From Amycolatopsis granulosa (GTDB lineage Bacteria > Actinomycetota > Actinomycetes > Mycobacteriales > Pseudonocardiaceae), in contig NZ_JAANOV010000001.1 of NCBI RefSeq assembly GCF_011758745.1, positions 1,488,001 through 1,552,000 of the forward strand: 64,000 nucleotides of DNA. Direction: 5' to 3'. Both the position numbers and the translations under genes were made by a program. Positions 7,528-16,100 of this stretch are shown here, piece after piece. Position 1 is the stretch's first letter. Every line of letters starts with the position of its first letter. Below the pieces are notes generated by a model, which was not told where the DNA came from, ran no database searches, and saw nothing but the letters and a program-made list of their open reading frames with translations.

Positions 7528-8205
7528 ATGGCGGGCCGGCTGTCGTTGCGCCGCACGCCCCAGGAACGGCGCGACGTCCCGTGGCGCGGGTACAAGCTCG
7601 CCTACCCGATGGTGTCGGCCGACGGCACGGAGGCCGGTTTCACGGGCGTATCGCTCGGCCGCACACACGCCTACGGTGTGCGGGCCGAGGCCCGGTGCGC
7701 GCAGAGCAGCCGCCACCAGAGCCCGTCCCGCCTGTGCGACTGCGGCTTCTACTGCTTCCACGACCTCGCCGACGCCCGCGCGCTGGCCTGCGACCCGCAG
7801 TACCAGCAGAGCGTGCTGCTGGAGGTGGACGCCGCCGGCCGGTACTTCCTGTACGAGCGGGGCGTGCGGTACTCGAAACAAACCGTCCGGTCCGTGCACG
7901 CCGGGTTGTGCGCATGCGGGTGGCCCGCACAGGTGTTCGTGGCGACCGGCACGGGCGTCGTCGGCTGGCGCAAGCTGCTGCCGGTGTGCTCGACCTGCGC
8001 CGGGAACCGGCCGCCGTTGACGCTGGACCACTTCAGCCGTCTCGCGGGCGTGCCAGTGCACCGGGACGATCAGGCGGTGGCGTTCACCGCCGGGGCGGCC
8101 GCGAACCCGGAGCTGGTGCCGCTGCTGTCCGCCGAGGTCACGCTCCTGCACGCCCGCCTGGACGAGCTGCAGAGCCAGCTGGACCGGCTCACCAAGGGGC
8201 ACTGA
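7528..8205 (+). CDS. Cys-rich protein of unknown function, 225 residues
   Basis: No family recognised. The N-terminal half has several cysteines and histidines that look like metal ligands: RLCDCGFYCFHD (CxCx3C), LCACGWPAQVF and LLPVCSTCAGN (CxxC). The C-terminus is a short predicted coiled coil (LLHARLDELQSQLDRL). No signal peptide or membrane helix. Repeated CxC/CxxC pairs suggest one or two zinc sites, so a nucleic-acid or protein-binding role is possible. It follows the 46-residue gene by 3 bp. Confidence 0.65.
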   Translation: MAGRLSLRRTPQERRDVPWRGYKLAYPMVSADGTEAGFTGVSLGRTHAYGVRAEARCAQSSRHQSPSRLCDCGFYCFHDLADARALACDPQYQQSVLLEVDAAGRYFLYERGVRYSKQTVRSVHAGLCACGWPAQVFVATGTGVVGWRKLLPVCSTCAGNRPPLTLDHFSRLAGVPVHRDDQAVAFTAGAAANPELVPLLSAEVTLLHARLDELQSQLDRLTKGH

Positions 8206-8398
8206 GCGCTCTGTCCGAAGGCGACAGTGAGCCGGACGGGGAGATCGCGGACCGGGGCACGATCCGAGGATGACCCGTTCGACCTCACCGGGCACGTCGC
8301 CTTCTGGGGCGCCAGCACCACACGCAACGAGGAGACCGCGGCCGATCTCGCCCGGATGGAACCTGGGTTCCTGCTTCGTCAGCGTGCGCGCCGCCGGG

Positions 8399-9277
8399 TC
8401 ACGGTGCGCCGGGGAACGGCAGCACCTGGTCCGGGTAGTCGGCGGTGACCCGGCCGGGGAAGCTCGGCGACCGCTTCTCCAGGAACGCCATGACGCCTTC
8501 GCGCGCGTCCTTGCCGGTGCCGAGCTCCAGCAAGGCGCGGGAGTCGGCACGGTGGGCGTCCCACGGCGTCGGCGAGCCGAGCATGCCCCACAGCAGCTGC
8601 CGCGACACCGCGACCGACACCGCCGAGGTGTTGTCCACGATCTCCCGCGCGATCCGGTGCGCCGCCGGGATCAGCTCCTCCGGTGGCACCACGCGGGACA
8701 CCAGTCCCCCGGCGCGCGCCTCGGCCGCGTCGAACACCCGCCCGGTCGCGACCCACTCCATTGCCTGCGAGATGCCGACGATCCGGGGCAGGAACCACGA
8801 GGACGCGGCCTCCAGCACGATGCCGCGCCGGGCGAACACGAACCCGAACCGGGCGTTCGCGCCGGCGATCCGGATGTCCATCGGCAGCGTCATCGTCACC
8901 CCGATCCCGACCGCGGGCCCGTTGACCGCCCCGATCACGACCTTCTTGCTCGCCGCGATCCGCAACGCCACCGCGCCACCGGCGTCGCGCGGGACACCGT
9001 CGATCTCGCCGAAACCCCGCACGTCGCCGATCGCGCCGCGGTCGAAGGTGCCGGCGCCGCGGCCGAGGTCCGCGCCCGCGCAGAACCCGCGCCCGGCACC
9101 GGTCACCACGACCACGCGCACCGCGTCGTCGGCATCCGCTGCGTCGAACGCGGCGATCAGCTCGTGCGCCATCTCCAGCGTGAACGCGTTCAGCCGCGCC
9201 GGCCGGTTCAGGGTGATCGTCGCGATCCCGCCGGTGACCTCGTAGGTGATCTCGCCGTAACTCACCGCACCGCCCAT
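8399..9277 (-). CDS. Enoyl-CoA hydratase/isomerase (crotonase family)
   Basis: 292 residues from the ATG read from 9277; upstream in-frame codons do not look like this family. A crotonase fold with both oxyanion-hole stretches is visible: GAGRGFCAGADL, where the peptide NH groups bind the thioester carbonyl, and NGPAVGIGVTM. It should hydrate or isomerise the enoyl-CoA made by the acyl-CoA dehydrogenases encoded just upstream in the operon. The C-terminal helix that closes the active site is present (GKDAREGVMAFLEKRSPSF). The exact substrate is unknown. Confidence 0.88.
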   Translation of the reverse strand: MGGAVSYGEITYEVTGGIATITLNRPARLNAFTLEMAHELIAAFDAADADDAVRVVVVTGAGRGFCAGADLGRGAGTFDRGAIGDVRGFGEIDGVPRDAGGAVALRIAASKKVVIGAVNGPAVGIGVTMTLPMDIRIAGANARFGFVFARRGIVLEAASSWFLPRIVGISQAMEWVATGRVFDAAEARAGGLVSRVVPPEELIPAAHRIAREIVDNTSAVSVAVSRQLLWGMLGSPTPWDAHRADSRALLELGTGKDAREGVMAFLEKRSPSFPGRVTADYPDQVLPFPGAP

Positions 9278-9321
9278 CGTCGTGGGTACCGGACGAGCCT
9301 GAGCACGTGTGGCGGCCCGGC

Positions 9322-9355
9322 GACGGCCCGGTCGAGCAGCACCGGCCGGGCCGTC
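9322..9355 (-). terminator. Stem-loop at the end of the acyl-CoA dehydrogenase gene
   Basis: GACGGCCCGG (9322-9331) and CCGGGCCGTC (9346-9355) form a 10-bp stem with a 14-base loop. There is no T-run, so it may attenuate or protect the RNA rather than fully terminate before the hydratase gene. Confidence 0.4.
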
Positions 9356-10391
9356 ACGGCACCCGCTCCAGCCGGTCGGCGAGCCGCGCCCACTGCTCCG
9401 CGGGCGTGCCGAACAGCAGCTCACTGCTCTTGGCCCGCTTGTAGTACAGGTGCGCATCGTGTTCCCAGGTGTAGCCGATGCCGCCGTGCAGCTGGAGCCC
9501 GGTGGCCGCCGCCCGGAAGTACGCGGGGCCGGTGAACGCCTGCGCGGTCGCCGCGGCGAGCGGCAGCGCGTCCGGGTCGTGGTCGGCGGCCCACGCCGCG
9601 TACCGCAGCAGCGACCCGGCCCGTTCGCTCGTGCTGTACAACTCCGCGCACGCGTGCTTGACCGCCTGGTAGGAACCGATGGCGCGGCCGAACTGCACCC
9701 GCACCTTGGCGTAGCCGACGATCGTGTCCAGCACCTTGGCGATCCCGCCGACCTGTTCCGCGGCCAGCGCCACCGCCGCCAGGTCGCGCACCCGCTCCAG
9801 CACCGCGCCCGGGTCGGCGTGCTCGAGCCGGCGGGCGGGCGCCGCGGAGAACTCCAGCTTCGCCTGGCCTCGCGTGGGGTCCAGGGTGGTCAGCGCCCGC
9901 CGGTGGCCCTCCGCGGTCACGAACCACCCGGCGGGGGTGTGCACCACGAAGACCTCGGCCACGTCACCGGAGAGGACGAACGGCGCGCACCCGTCGAGCA
10001 CCCAGCCGCCGTCGCGCTCGGTCGCGGTCACCCCGGACAGCGCCACCGCGCCGACCTGCTCCCCCGCCGCCAGCGCGGGCAGGACCTCGGTGTCGCCCAG
10101 GGCCGTCAGGGCGTCGGCCGCCAGCACCGCGGAGGCGAGGAACGGCACCGCCGCCAGCGCGCGGCCCAGTTCCTCCAGCACCACGCACCGCTCGACGTGC
10201 CCCGCGCCCGCACCGCCGAGCTCCTCCGGAACCACGAGCCCGGTCAGCCCCAGCTCCGCCATCCGCCGCCACAACCCGCGGTCGTAGCGGGCGTCACCGT
10301 CCACAACGGACCGCACGTCGTTGTGGTCGGCCAGCAGGTCGCGCACCGCGGACCGCAGTTGCCGCTGTTCGTCGTCGAGCACCAGCTGCAC
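9354..10391 (-). CDS. Acyl-CoA dehydrogenase, short (345-residue) subunit
   Basis: GTG start read from 10391 after GAGAGGAG. It has the ACAD layout: N-terminal helices (LGLTGLVVPEELGGAG), a shortened middle beta domain (WVLDGCAPFVLSGDVAEVFVV) and a C-terminal four-helix domain ending in HGGIGYTWEHDAHLYYKRAK. It is shorter than the usual ~380 residues and is encoded next to a second full-length ACAD. The same arrangement occurs in mycobacterial FadE pairs that form alpha2beta2 enzymes for steroid side chains. A heteromer is therefore likely (inference). Confidence 0.87.
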   Translation of the reverse strand: MQLVLDDEQRQLRSAVRDLLADHNDVRSVVDGDARYDRGLWRRMAELGLTGLVVPEELGGAGAGHVERCVVLEELGRALAAVPFLASAVLAADALTALGDTEVLPALAAGEQVGAVALSGVTATERDGGWVLDGCAPFVLSGDVAEVFVVHTPAGWFVTAEGHRRALTTLDPTRGQAKLEFSAAPARRLEHADPGAVLERVRDLAAVALAAEQVGGIAKVLDTIVGYAKVRVQFGRAIGSYQAVKHACAELYSTSERAGSLLRYAAWAADHDPDALPLAAATAQAFTGPAYFRAAATGLQLHGGIGYTWEHDAHLYYKRAKSSELLFGTPAEQWARLADRLERVP

Positions 10392-10402
10392 GGCTTCTCC
10401 TC

Positions 10403-11575
10403 TCAGGCGGGTCGCTGCGTGCCCACCCGCAGCTCGCGGAAGGGCACGTCGCGGTCGGCGACGGGTTCGCGGGGCAGCCCGAGGATCCGGTCACCGATGA
10501 TCGTGCGCTGGATCTGGTCGGTGCCACCGGCGATGCTCGACGACGGGGTCTGGTTGATCGCCAGCGCCAGCTCGTCCCCGGCCGCGTCGTCCGGATCCCA
10601 GGCGATGGCGTGCGGTCCGGCGATCAGCCCGGCGACCGCGACGGCCTGTTGTCGCAGCTGGGCGCCGGCGAGTTTGGCCACCGAGCCGCGTGCCCCGGGC
10701 GGGGAACCGGCCTCGGCCTCCTGCCGCAACCGCGCGTTGAACAACGCCAGCGCCCGTTCGGCCGCGTACAGCTTCGCCAGTTCCACCCGCACCACCGGAT
10801 CGCGGTCGCGGCCGTACCGGCGCGCGGTCTCGGCGAGGTTCGCGTGCGCCAGCGGGTCGTGCCGGATGCGGACGAACCCGCCGATCGACACGCGTTCGTG
10901 GCCGAGCATGGTCACCGCGGCCGGCCAGCCGCCGCCGACCTGCCCGAGAACCGCGCCGGCCGGCAGCCGCAGGTCGGCGAAGTACACCTCGTTGAACGGC
11001 GCCCGGCCGGTCATGTCCGTCAGCGGCCGCACGGTCACCCCGGGCGCGTGCATGTCGATGAGGAACATGGTCAGGCCCTGGTGCTTGGGCACGTCCGGGT
11101 CGGTGCGGGCGAGCAGCGCACCGAAGTCGGCCAGGTGCGCGACCGTCGTCCACACCTTCTGCCCGTTGACCACCCACGAGTCCCCGTCCCGGACCGCGCG
11201 GGTCTGCAGGCTCGCGACGTCGGACCCGGCGCCCGGCTCGGAGAACAGCTGGCACCAGATCTCCTCGCCGCGCAGCAGGGGCCGGATGTAGCGCGCCTTC
11301 TGCCCGGCCGTGCCCAGGTCGAGGATCGTCGGCCCGCACATGCCCATGCCGATGCGGAACACCGAGGTCGGCAGGTCGTAGTGCGCCGCCTCCTGGTCGA
11401 AGATCTGCTGCTCGGCGGCGGTGAGCCCCTGCCCGCCGTACTCCGTCGGCCAGGTGATGCCGGCCAGCCCGGCGTCGTGCAGTGCGGCCTGGAACCGCTT
11501 GGCGGTCGCCAGCTCCTCGTCACCGGGGACGTTGGCGGCCAGCCACGCGCGGACCTTCTCGCGGAACCCGGTCAC
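10403..11575 (-). CDS. Acyl-CoA dehydrogenase, full-length subunit
   Basis: 390 residues from a GTG that overlaps the thiolase stop (GTGA). ACAD motifs are WPTEYGGQGLTAAEQQIFDQE (N-terminal domain), CQLFSEPGAGSDVASLQT (the FAD/substrate strand) and VNGQKVWTT. The C-terminal end is SSSIAGGTDQIQRTIIGDRILGLPREP, with the usual GGTxxIQ pattern. It should introduce the alpha-beta double bond into an acyl-CoA and pass electrons to ETF. Probably pairs with the 345-residue ACAD encoded 11 bp downstream. Confidence 0.9.
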   Translation of the reverse strand: MTGFREKVRAWLAANVPGDEELATAKRFQAALHDAGLAGITWPTEYGGQGLTAAEQQIFDQEAAHYDLPTSVFRIGMGMCGPTILDLGTAGQKARYIRPLLRGEEIWCQLFSEPGAGSDVASLQTRAVRDGDSWVVNGQKVWTTVAHLADFGALLARTDPDVPKHQGLTMFLIDMHAPGVTVRPLTDMTGRAPFNEVYFADLRLPAGAVLGQVGGGWPAAVTMLGHERVSIGGFVRIRHDPLAHANLAETARRYGRDRDPVVRVELAKLYAAERALALFNARLRQEAEAGSPPGARGSVAKLAGAQLRQQAVAVAGLIAGPHAIAWDPDDAAGDELALAINQTPSSSIAGGTDQIQRTIIGDRILGLPREPVADRDVPFRELRVGTQRPA

Positions 11576-12705
11576 GCGATCAGCTCCAGGATGGTCGCGT
11601 TGGCCTGCCCGCCGCCCTCGCACATCGTCTGCAGCCCGTAGCGGACACCGCTGGCACGCATGTGGTGCACCAGCGTGGTCATCAGGCGCGCGCCGCTCGC
11701 ACCGAGCGGGTGGCCGAGCGCGATCGCACCGCCGTGCGGGTTGAGGGTCTTGGGGTCCGCGCCGGTTTCCGCCAGCCACGCCATCGGCACCGGCGCGAAC
11801 GCCTCGTTCACCTCGAACACCCCGATGTCGCCCAGGGACAGGCCGCTGCGCCGCAGGGCTTTGTGCGTCGCCGGGATGGGTGCGGTCAGCATGATCACCG
11901 GATCGGCACCCGCGAGCACGGCGGTGTGCACGCGGGCGAGGGGCCGCAGGCCCAGCTCGGCCGCCTTCTCGCTGGTGGTCATCAGCAGCGCGGCCGCACC
12001 GTCGCTGATCTGCGAGCTGTTGCCCGCGGTGATCACGCCGTCCTCGGCGAAGGCGGGCTTGAGCTTCGCGAGCTTCTCCAGCGAGCCGCCGCGGCGCACA
12101 CCCTCGTCGGCGGTCACCGCACCGAGCGGGAGCAGCTGCTCGTCGAAGGCGCCCGAATCCTGCGCGGCGGCCGCCTTCTCGTGCGAGGCCAGGGAGAACT
12201 CGTCGACCTGGGCACGGCTGAACCCCCACCGTTCGACGATCATCTCCGCGCCGGCGCCCTGGTGGGGCCGCACCCCGCCGTAATGGGCCAGCAGCCGTTC
12301 GCCGAGCGGGTTCGCGCCCTGCGCGGCGAAGCCCATCGGCACCCGGCTCATCGACTCGACCCCGCCGGCCACCACCACGTCGTAGTGCCCGGCGATCAGG
12401 CCGGCGGCGGCGAAGTGCACACTCTGCTGGGACGAGCCGCACTGCCGGTCCACGGTCACGCCGGTCACGGTCTCCGGCCAGTCCGCCGCCAGCACGGCGT
12501 TGCGGGCGATGTCGCCGGTCTGCTCACCGGCCTGGCCCACGCACCCCCACACCACGTCGTCGATCCGGCCCGGGTCCAGGCCGGTCCGCTCGGCGAGGCC
12601 GCGCAGCACGTGCGCGGACAGATCCACCGGGTGCACCCCGGACAGGCCGCCGTCGCGCTTGCCCACCGGGGTGCGCAGCGCCTCCACGATCACCGCGTCT
12701 CGCAC
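11572..12705 (-). CDS. Thiolase (acetyl-CoA C-acyltransferase)
   Basis: 377 residues, GTG start read from 12705 after AAGGAGGAG. The nucleophile Cys89 sits in DRQCGSSQQSVHFAA. The second half has NEAFAPVP, HGGAIALGHPLGASGARLMTTL and the C-terminal CEGGGQANATILE with the second catalytic Cys. It cleaves 3-ketoacyl-CoA with CoA and so completes a beta-oxidation round with the neighbouring enzymes. It overlaps the ligase gene upstream by 16 bp. Confidence 0.93.
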   Translation of the reverse strand: MRDAVIVEALRTPVGKRDGGLSGVHPVDLSAHVLRGLAERTGLDPGRIDDVVWGCVGQAGEQTGDIARNAVLAADWPETVTGVTVDRQCGSSQQSVHFAAAGLIAGHYDVVVAGGVESMSRVPMGFAAQGANPLGERLLAHYGGVRPHQGAGAEMIVERWGFSRAQVDEFSLASHEKAAAAQDSGAFDEQLLPLGAVTADEGVRRGGSLEKLAKLKPAFAEDGVITAGNSSQISDGAAALLMTTSEKAAELGLRPLARVHTAVLAGADPVIMLTAPIPATHKALRRSGLSLGDIGVFEVNEAFAPVPMAWLAETGADPKTLNPHGGAIALGHPLGASGARLMTTLVHHMRASGVRYGLQTMCEGGGQANATILELIA

Positions 12706-14252
12706 GGCTCCTCCTTCTCCTTCGGCACGTAGCGCTCTTGCAGGCGGCGCTTCACCAGCTTGCCGGTCGGGGTGCGGGGCAGCTCGCCGGTGAAATCCAC
12801 GCTGCGCGGCACCTTGTAGTGCGCGATCCGCTCGCGCAGGTGGGTCAGCAGCTCGGCTTCCAGCTCCGGTCCCGGGATCACGCCGGGCGCGGGCTGGACG
12901 ACGGCCTTGACGGCCTCCCCCATCTCCTCGTCCGGCACGCCGATCACGCCGACGTCGAACACGGCGGGGTGCAGGGCGAGCGCGTCCTCGACCTCCTGCG
13001 GGTAGATGTTCACCCCGCCGGAGATGATCACGAAGGCCTTGCGGTCGGTGAGGTAGAGGTAGCCGGCCTCGTCGAGGTAGCCGACGTCGCCGGTGGTGGT
13101 CCAGGTTTCGTGCTCGGGGTGCTGCGCCGCGCGCGTCGCGGCCTCGTCACGGTGGTAGGTGAACGGGACCTCGTCGCGTTCGAAGTAGACGGTCCCGGTC
13201 TCGCCGGGCGGCAGCACCATGCCCTTGTCGTCGCAGATGCGGGTGACGCCGACCACCGCGCGGCCCACCGAGCCGGGCCGGGCAAGCCACTGCTCGCTGT
13301 CGATGAACGTCATCCCGGCGCCCTCGGTGGCCGCGTAGTACTCGACGAGGATCGGCCCCCACCAGTCGATCATCGCGCGCTTGACCTCGACCGGGCAGGG
13401 CGCCGCGGCGTGCACGGCCACCCGGTGACTGGACAGGTCGTAGCGGGACCGCACCTCCTCCGGCAGCTTGAGCATGCGCACGAACATCGTCGGCACCCAC
13501 TGGCTGTGCGTGACGCCGTAGGTTTCGATGGCCCGCAGCGCGGCCTCGGCGTCGAAGCGTTCCATCATCACCACCGTCCCGCCGAGCCGGTGCACCGCCG
13601 CGCCGAACCGCAGCGGCGCGGCGTGGTAGACCGGCGCCGGGGACAGGTAGACCGCGTCCGGTCCGAAGCCGTACAGGTGCCGCAGGACCGGGGTGAGGGT
13701 GTCGCCCGGCTCGTCCACCTGCCGACCGGGCAGGTCGACCTGGATGCCCTTCGGGCGGCCCGTGGTGCCGGAGGAGTACAGCAGGTCCGCGCCGCACGGC
13801 TGGTCCGCCGGACGGCGCGGGGAACCGGACGCGAGGAACGCGTCGTAACCGGCGTACCCGTCGGCCTCGCCGCCGTAGACCAGCTTGACCGGCACGTCCG
13901 GGAGCAGTTCGGCGACCGCGCGGGCCAGCGGGCCGAGCGCGGCGGAGACCACGAGCGCGCGGGCGCCGGAGTCGGTGACGATGTAGGCGGCCTCGGCCGG
14001 GGCCAGGTGGCTGTTGACCGCGGCGACGTAGCGACCGGAGCGCATCGCGGCCCAGTAGACCTCGTAGGCGCGGACCGAGTTGTCGCTGAGCAGTGCGACG
14101 GTCTCGCCGCGGCCCACGCCGGCGCCGGTCAGGGCGTCGGCGAGGCGGGTGGACCGCTCGTCGAGCTCGCCGTAGGTCAGCCGCTCGCCCGAGCCCGCCA
14201 TGATCACGGCGGGCCGTCCGGGGTCGGCGTCGGCGTGGGTACCCGGATACAT
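12690..14252 (-). CDS. Acyl-CoA synthetase (AMP-forming, FadD-like)
   Basis: 520 residues from the ATG read from 14252, preceded by GAGGAGGAGCCGC; longer in-frame starts lack this. Adenylation motifs: LLYSSGTTGRPKGI (P-loop-like A3), YAATEGAG (A5), TGDVGYLDEAGYLYLTDRK (A7/A8) and the catalytic lysine in PRTPTGKLVKRRL near the end. It activates a carboxylic acid to its CoA thioester. It is the first gene of the beta-oxidation operon and faces a tetR gene. Sequence resembles FadD3/FadD13-type ligases, but the substrate is not determinable here. Confidence 0.92.
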   Translation of the reverse strand: MYPGTHADADPGRPAVIMAGSGERLTYGELDERSTRLADALTGAGVGRGETVALLSDNSVRAYEVYWAAMRSGRYVAAVNSHLAPAEAAYIVTDSGARALVVSAALGPLARAVAELLPDVPVKLVYGGEADGYAGYDAFLASGSPRRPADQPCGADLLYSSGTTGRPKGIQVDLPGRQVDEPGDTLTPVLRHLYGFGPDAVYLSPAPVYHAAPLRFGAAVHRLGGTVVMMERFDAEAALRAIETYGVTHSQWVPTMFVRMLKLPEEVRSRYDLSSHRVAVHAAAPCPVEVKRAMIDWWGPILVEYYAATEGAGMTFIDSEQWLARPGSVGRAVVGVTRICDDKGMVLPPGETGTVYFERDEVPFTYHRDEAATRAAQHPEHETWTTTGDVGYLDEAGYLYLTDRKAFVIISGGVNIYPQEVEDALALHPAVFDVGVIGVPDEEMGEAVKAVVQPAPGVIPGPELEAELLTHLRERIAHYKVPRSVDFTGELPRTPTGKLVKRRLQERYVPKEKEEPCETR

Positions 14253-14304
14253 GCGGCTCCTCCTCGAACGCCTCGGCTCCCCTGCGAGAGTGCAAGCATT
14301 CCGC

Positions 14305-14328
14305 GGAACAGTCAACACCGACTGTTAC
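14305..14328. promoter_or_regulatory. TetR operator between fadD-like and tetR genes
   Basis: AACAGTC (14307-14313) and GACTGTT (14320-14326) form a perfect 7+7 palindrome with a 6-bp spacer, flanked by GG and aCC. It sits 14 bp before the tetR start and 54 bp before the ligase start, so one bound dimer could repress both. Operator assignment is inference from symmetry and position. Confidence 0.7.
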
Positions 14329-14340
14329 CGGGTTAGGCTG

Positions 14341-14976
14341 ATGCCCGTGGTGACCGAAACCCGGACCCGGCAGGACCGCGCGGCCGGAACGCGCACCCTG
14401 ATCCTGGACGCGGCGGTCGCGTGCCTGGTCGAGCTCGGCTACGCCGGTGCCTCCACGCTCGCGATCCAGGCCAAGGCCGGGGTGTCCCGCGGCCGCCTGC
14501 TGCACCACTTCCCGTCGCGGGACGAGCTGCTGGTCGCGGCCTCGCAGCACCTGTCGGCGAGCCGGTTGCGGCAGACCGAGGAGCGGCTCGCCGAACAGCT
14601 CGCCGGTGAGCCGGAGGGGCCGCGCCGGGTCGAGCGGTGCATCGAGCTGCTGTGGATGACCTTCCACGAACCGGCGTTCTGGGCGGCCGTCGAGCTGTGG
14701 ACCGCGGCGCGCACCAATCCCGCGCTGGCCGAGGCCCTGCGCCCGCAGGAACGCGCACTGCGGGACGCGATCCGCCGTGTCGGCGACCGGATCTGGGGAC
14801 CGGCGGTGTGCGCGCACCCGCGTTATCCGGAGCTGCGGGAGCTGCTGTTCACCAGCATGCGGGGCGCGGCCCTGCCCTACGCCTTCGAGAAGGAGCGGCG
14901 GCCGGCACACGACCCGCACGTCGCCCTGTGGAAGTCGCTGGCCCGCCGCCTGCTCTTCGCGGACGGCCAGTGCTGA
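14341..14976 (+). CDS. TetR-family regulator of the beta-oxidation operon
   Basis: 211 residues from the ATG at 14341. N-terminal HTH: TRTLILDAAVACLVELGYAG, then STLAIQAKAGVSRGRLLHHF, matching TetR_N. The C-terminal helical ligand domain begins near residue 70 and is of the kind that senses acyl-CoA or lipophilic ligands. It is divergent from the ligase/thiolase/dehydrogenase operon with a clear palindrome in between. Repression relieved by an acyl-CoA intermediate would be typical. No ribosome site of note precedes the ATG; translation may be nearly leaderless. Confidence 0.9.
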   Translation: MPVVTETRTRQDRAAGTRTLILDAAVACLVELGYAGASTLAIQAKAGVSRGRLLHHFPSRDELLVAASQHLSASRLRQTEERLAEQLAGEPEGPRRVERCIELLWMTFHEPAFWAAVELWTAARTNPALAEALRPQERALRDAIRRVGDRIWGPAVCAHPRYPELRELLFTSMRGAALPYAFEKERRPAHDPHVALWKSLARRLLFADGQC

Positions 14977-15146
14977 CCGAGCTCGCCCGCCACGCGCGCA
15001 CGCACGGCGACCAGCCCGCGTTCTCGTTCGAGGGCACCACCCTCTTCGCGTCCACGCGGCTCGGCGCGATCTGCGTGCCGGTGCGCTACAAGCGGCCACG
15101 GCACATCGCGGTGGTGACCGCGCTGGCCGCCGCCGAGCGGATCTAG
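14970..15146 (+). pseudogene. Remnant of an acyl-CoA synthetase gene
   Basis: From the GTG at 14970, overlapping the tetR stop, 58 codons can be read. The first part (LTELARHARTHGDQPAFSFEG) looks like the N-terminus of an AMP-forming acyl-CoA synthetase. TRLGAICVPV then resembles a segment about 60 residues further on, and PRHIAVVTAL resembles the C-terminal end just before the catalytic lysine. Most of the enzyme is missing, so this is a deletion relic that keeps the frame. A short expressed peptide cannot be excluded. Confidence 0.6.
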
Positions 15147-16081
15147 CCGCCGGTCAGCGCCTTGACCACGCGCGACGGGCTGGGGCGGCCCAGCCGCTCG
15201 GCCATCCAGGCGCTCGTGCGCACCAGCGCGTCCAGGTCGACGCCGTGGTCGATGCCCAGGCCGTCGAGCATCCACACCAGGTCCTCGGTCGCCAGGTTGC
15301 CCGTCGCCGCCTTCGCGTACGGGCAGCCGCCGAGGCCGCCCGCCGACGAGTCCACTGTGGTCACTCCGGACCGCAGTGCGGCCAGGGTGTTGGACAGCGC
15401 CTGGCCGTAGGTGTCGTGGAAGTGCACGGCCAGCGCGCTCACGTCACCGAAGGCCGCCAGCACCGCTTCGACGTGACCCGGCGTCGCCACGCCGATCGTG
15501 TCGCCCAGGGACAGCTGGAAACAGCCCATGTCGAGCAGCCGCCGGCCCGCGGCCGCCACCTGTTCGACCGGCACCGCGCCCTCCCACGGGTCGCCGAAGC
15601 ACATCGACAGGTACGCCCGCACCTGGAGGCCCTCGTGCCGGGCGCGGCGCACCACCGGCTCGAACATCGCGAACTGCTCGTCGAACGAGCGGTTCAGGTT
15701 CTTGCGCGCGAAGGTCTCGGTGGCGCTGCCGAAGATGGCGATCGACTCGACGCCGAGCGCGAGCGCCCGGTCCAGCCCGCGCTCGTTGGGCACCAGCACC
15801 GGGTAGCGGACGCCCTCGCGCCGGTCGAGCCCGGCCAGCAGGTCGTCGGCGTCGGCGAGCTGGGGCACCCACTTCGGGTGCACGAAACTGGTGGCCTCCA
15901 GCGTGCGCAGCCCGGCATCGGCCAGCCGGTCGAGGAACTCCAGCTTGGTGTCCAGCCCGACGATCGCCTGCTCGTTCTGCAGCCCGTCGCGCGGCCCGAC
16001 CTCCCAGATCGTCACCCGGCCCGGCAGGTCGCCCCGCGACGCCTCGCGCTGGGGCAGGCCCAGCTCCCGCACAGTCACCAC
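15143..16081 (-). CDS. Hydroxymethylglutaryl-CoA lyase-like aldol lyase
   Basis: 312 residues, a TIM barrel of the HMGL family. WEVGPRDGLQNE carries the metal-binding Asp and the Arg that binds the acyl carbonyl; HFHDTYGQAL gives the two metal histidines; the signature GLGGCPYAKAATGNLATED holds the catalytic Cys. It cleaves HMG-CoA or a related 3-hydroxy-3-methylacyl-CoA to acetyl-CoA plus a ketoacid. Two consecutive GTG codons make the start uncertain by one residue. It ends 4 bp into the relic gene on the other strand and lies 20 bp downstream of the FAD/FeS dehydrogenase gene, so it may be the last gene of that operon. Confidence 0.9.
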   Translation of the reverse strand: MVTVRELGLPQREASRGDLPGRVTIWEVGPRDGLQNEQAIVGLDTKLEFLDRLADAGLRTLEATSFVHPKWVPQLADADDLLAGLDRREGVRYPVLVPNERGLDRALALGVESIAIFGSATETFARKNLNRSFDEQFAMFEPVVRRARHEGLQVRAYLSMCFGDPWEGAVPVEQVAAAGRRLLDMGCFQLSLGDTIGVATPGHVEAVLAAFGDVSALAVHFHDTYGQALSNTLAALRSGVTTVDSSAGGLGGCPYAKAATGNLATEDLVWMLDGLGIDHGVDLDALVRTSAWMAERLGRPSPSRVVKALTGG

Positions 16082-16100
16082 ACCTCTACGTTAACGCTCA

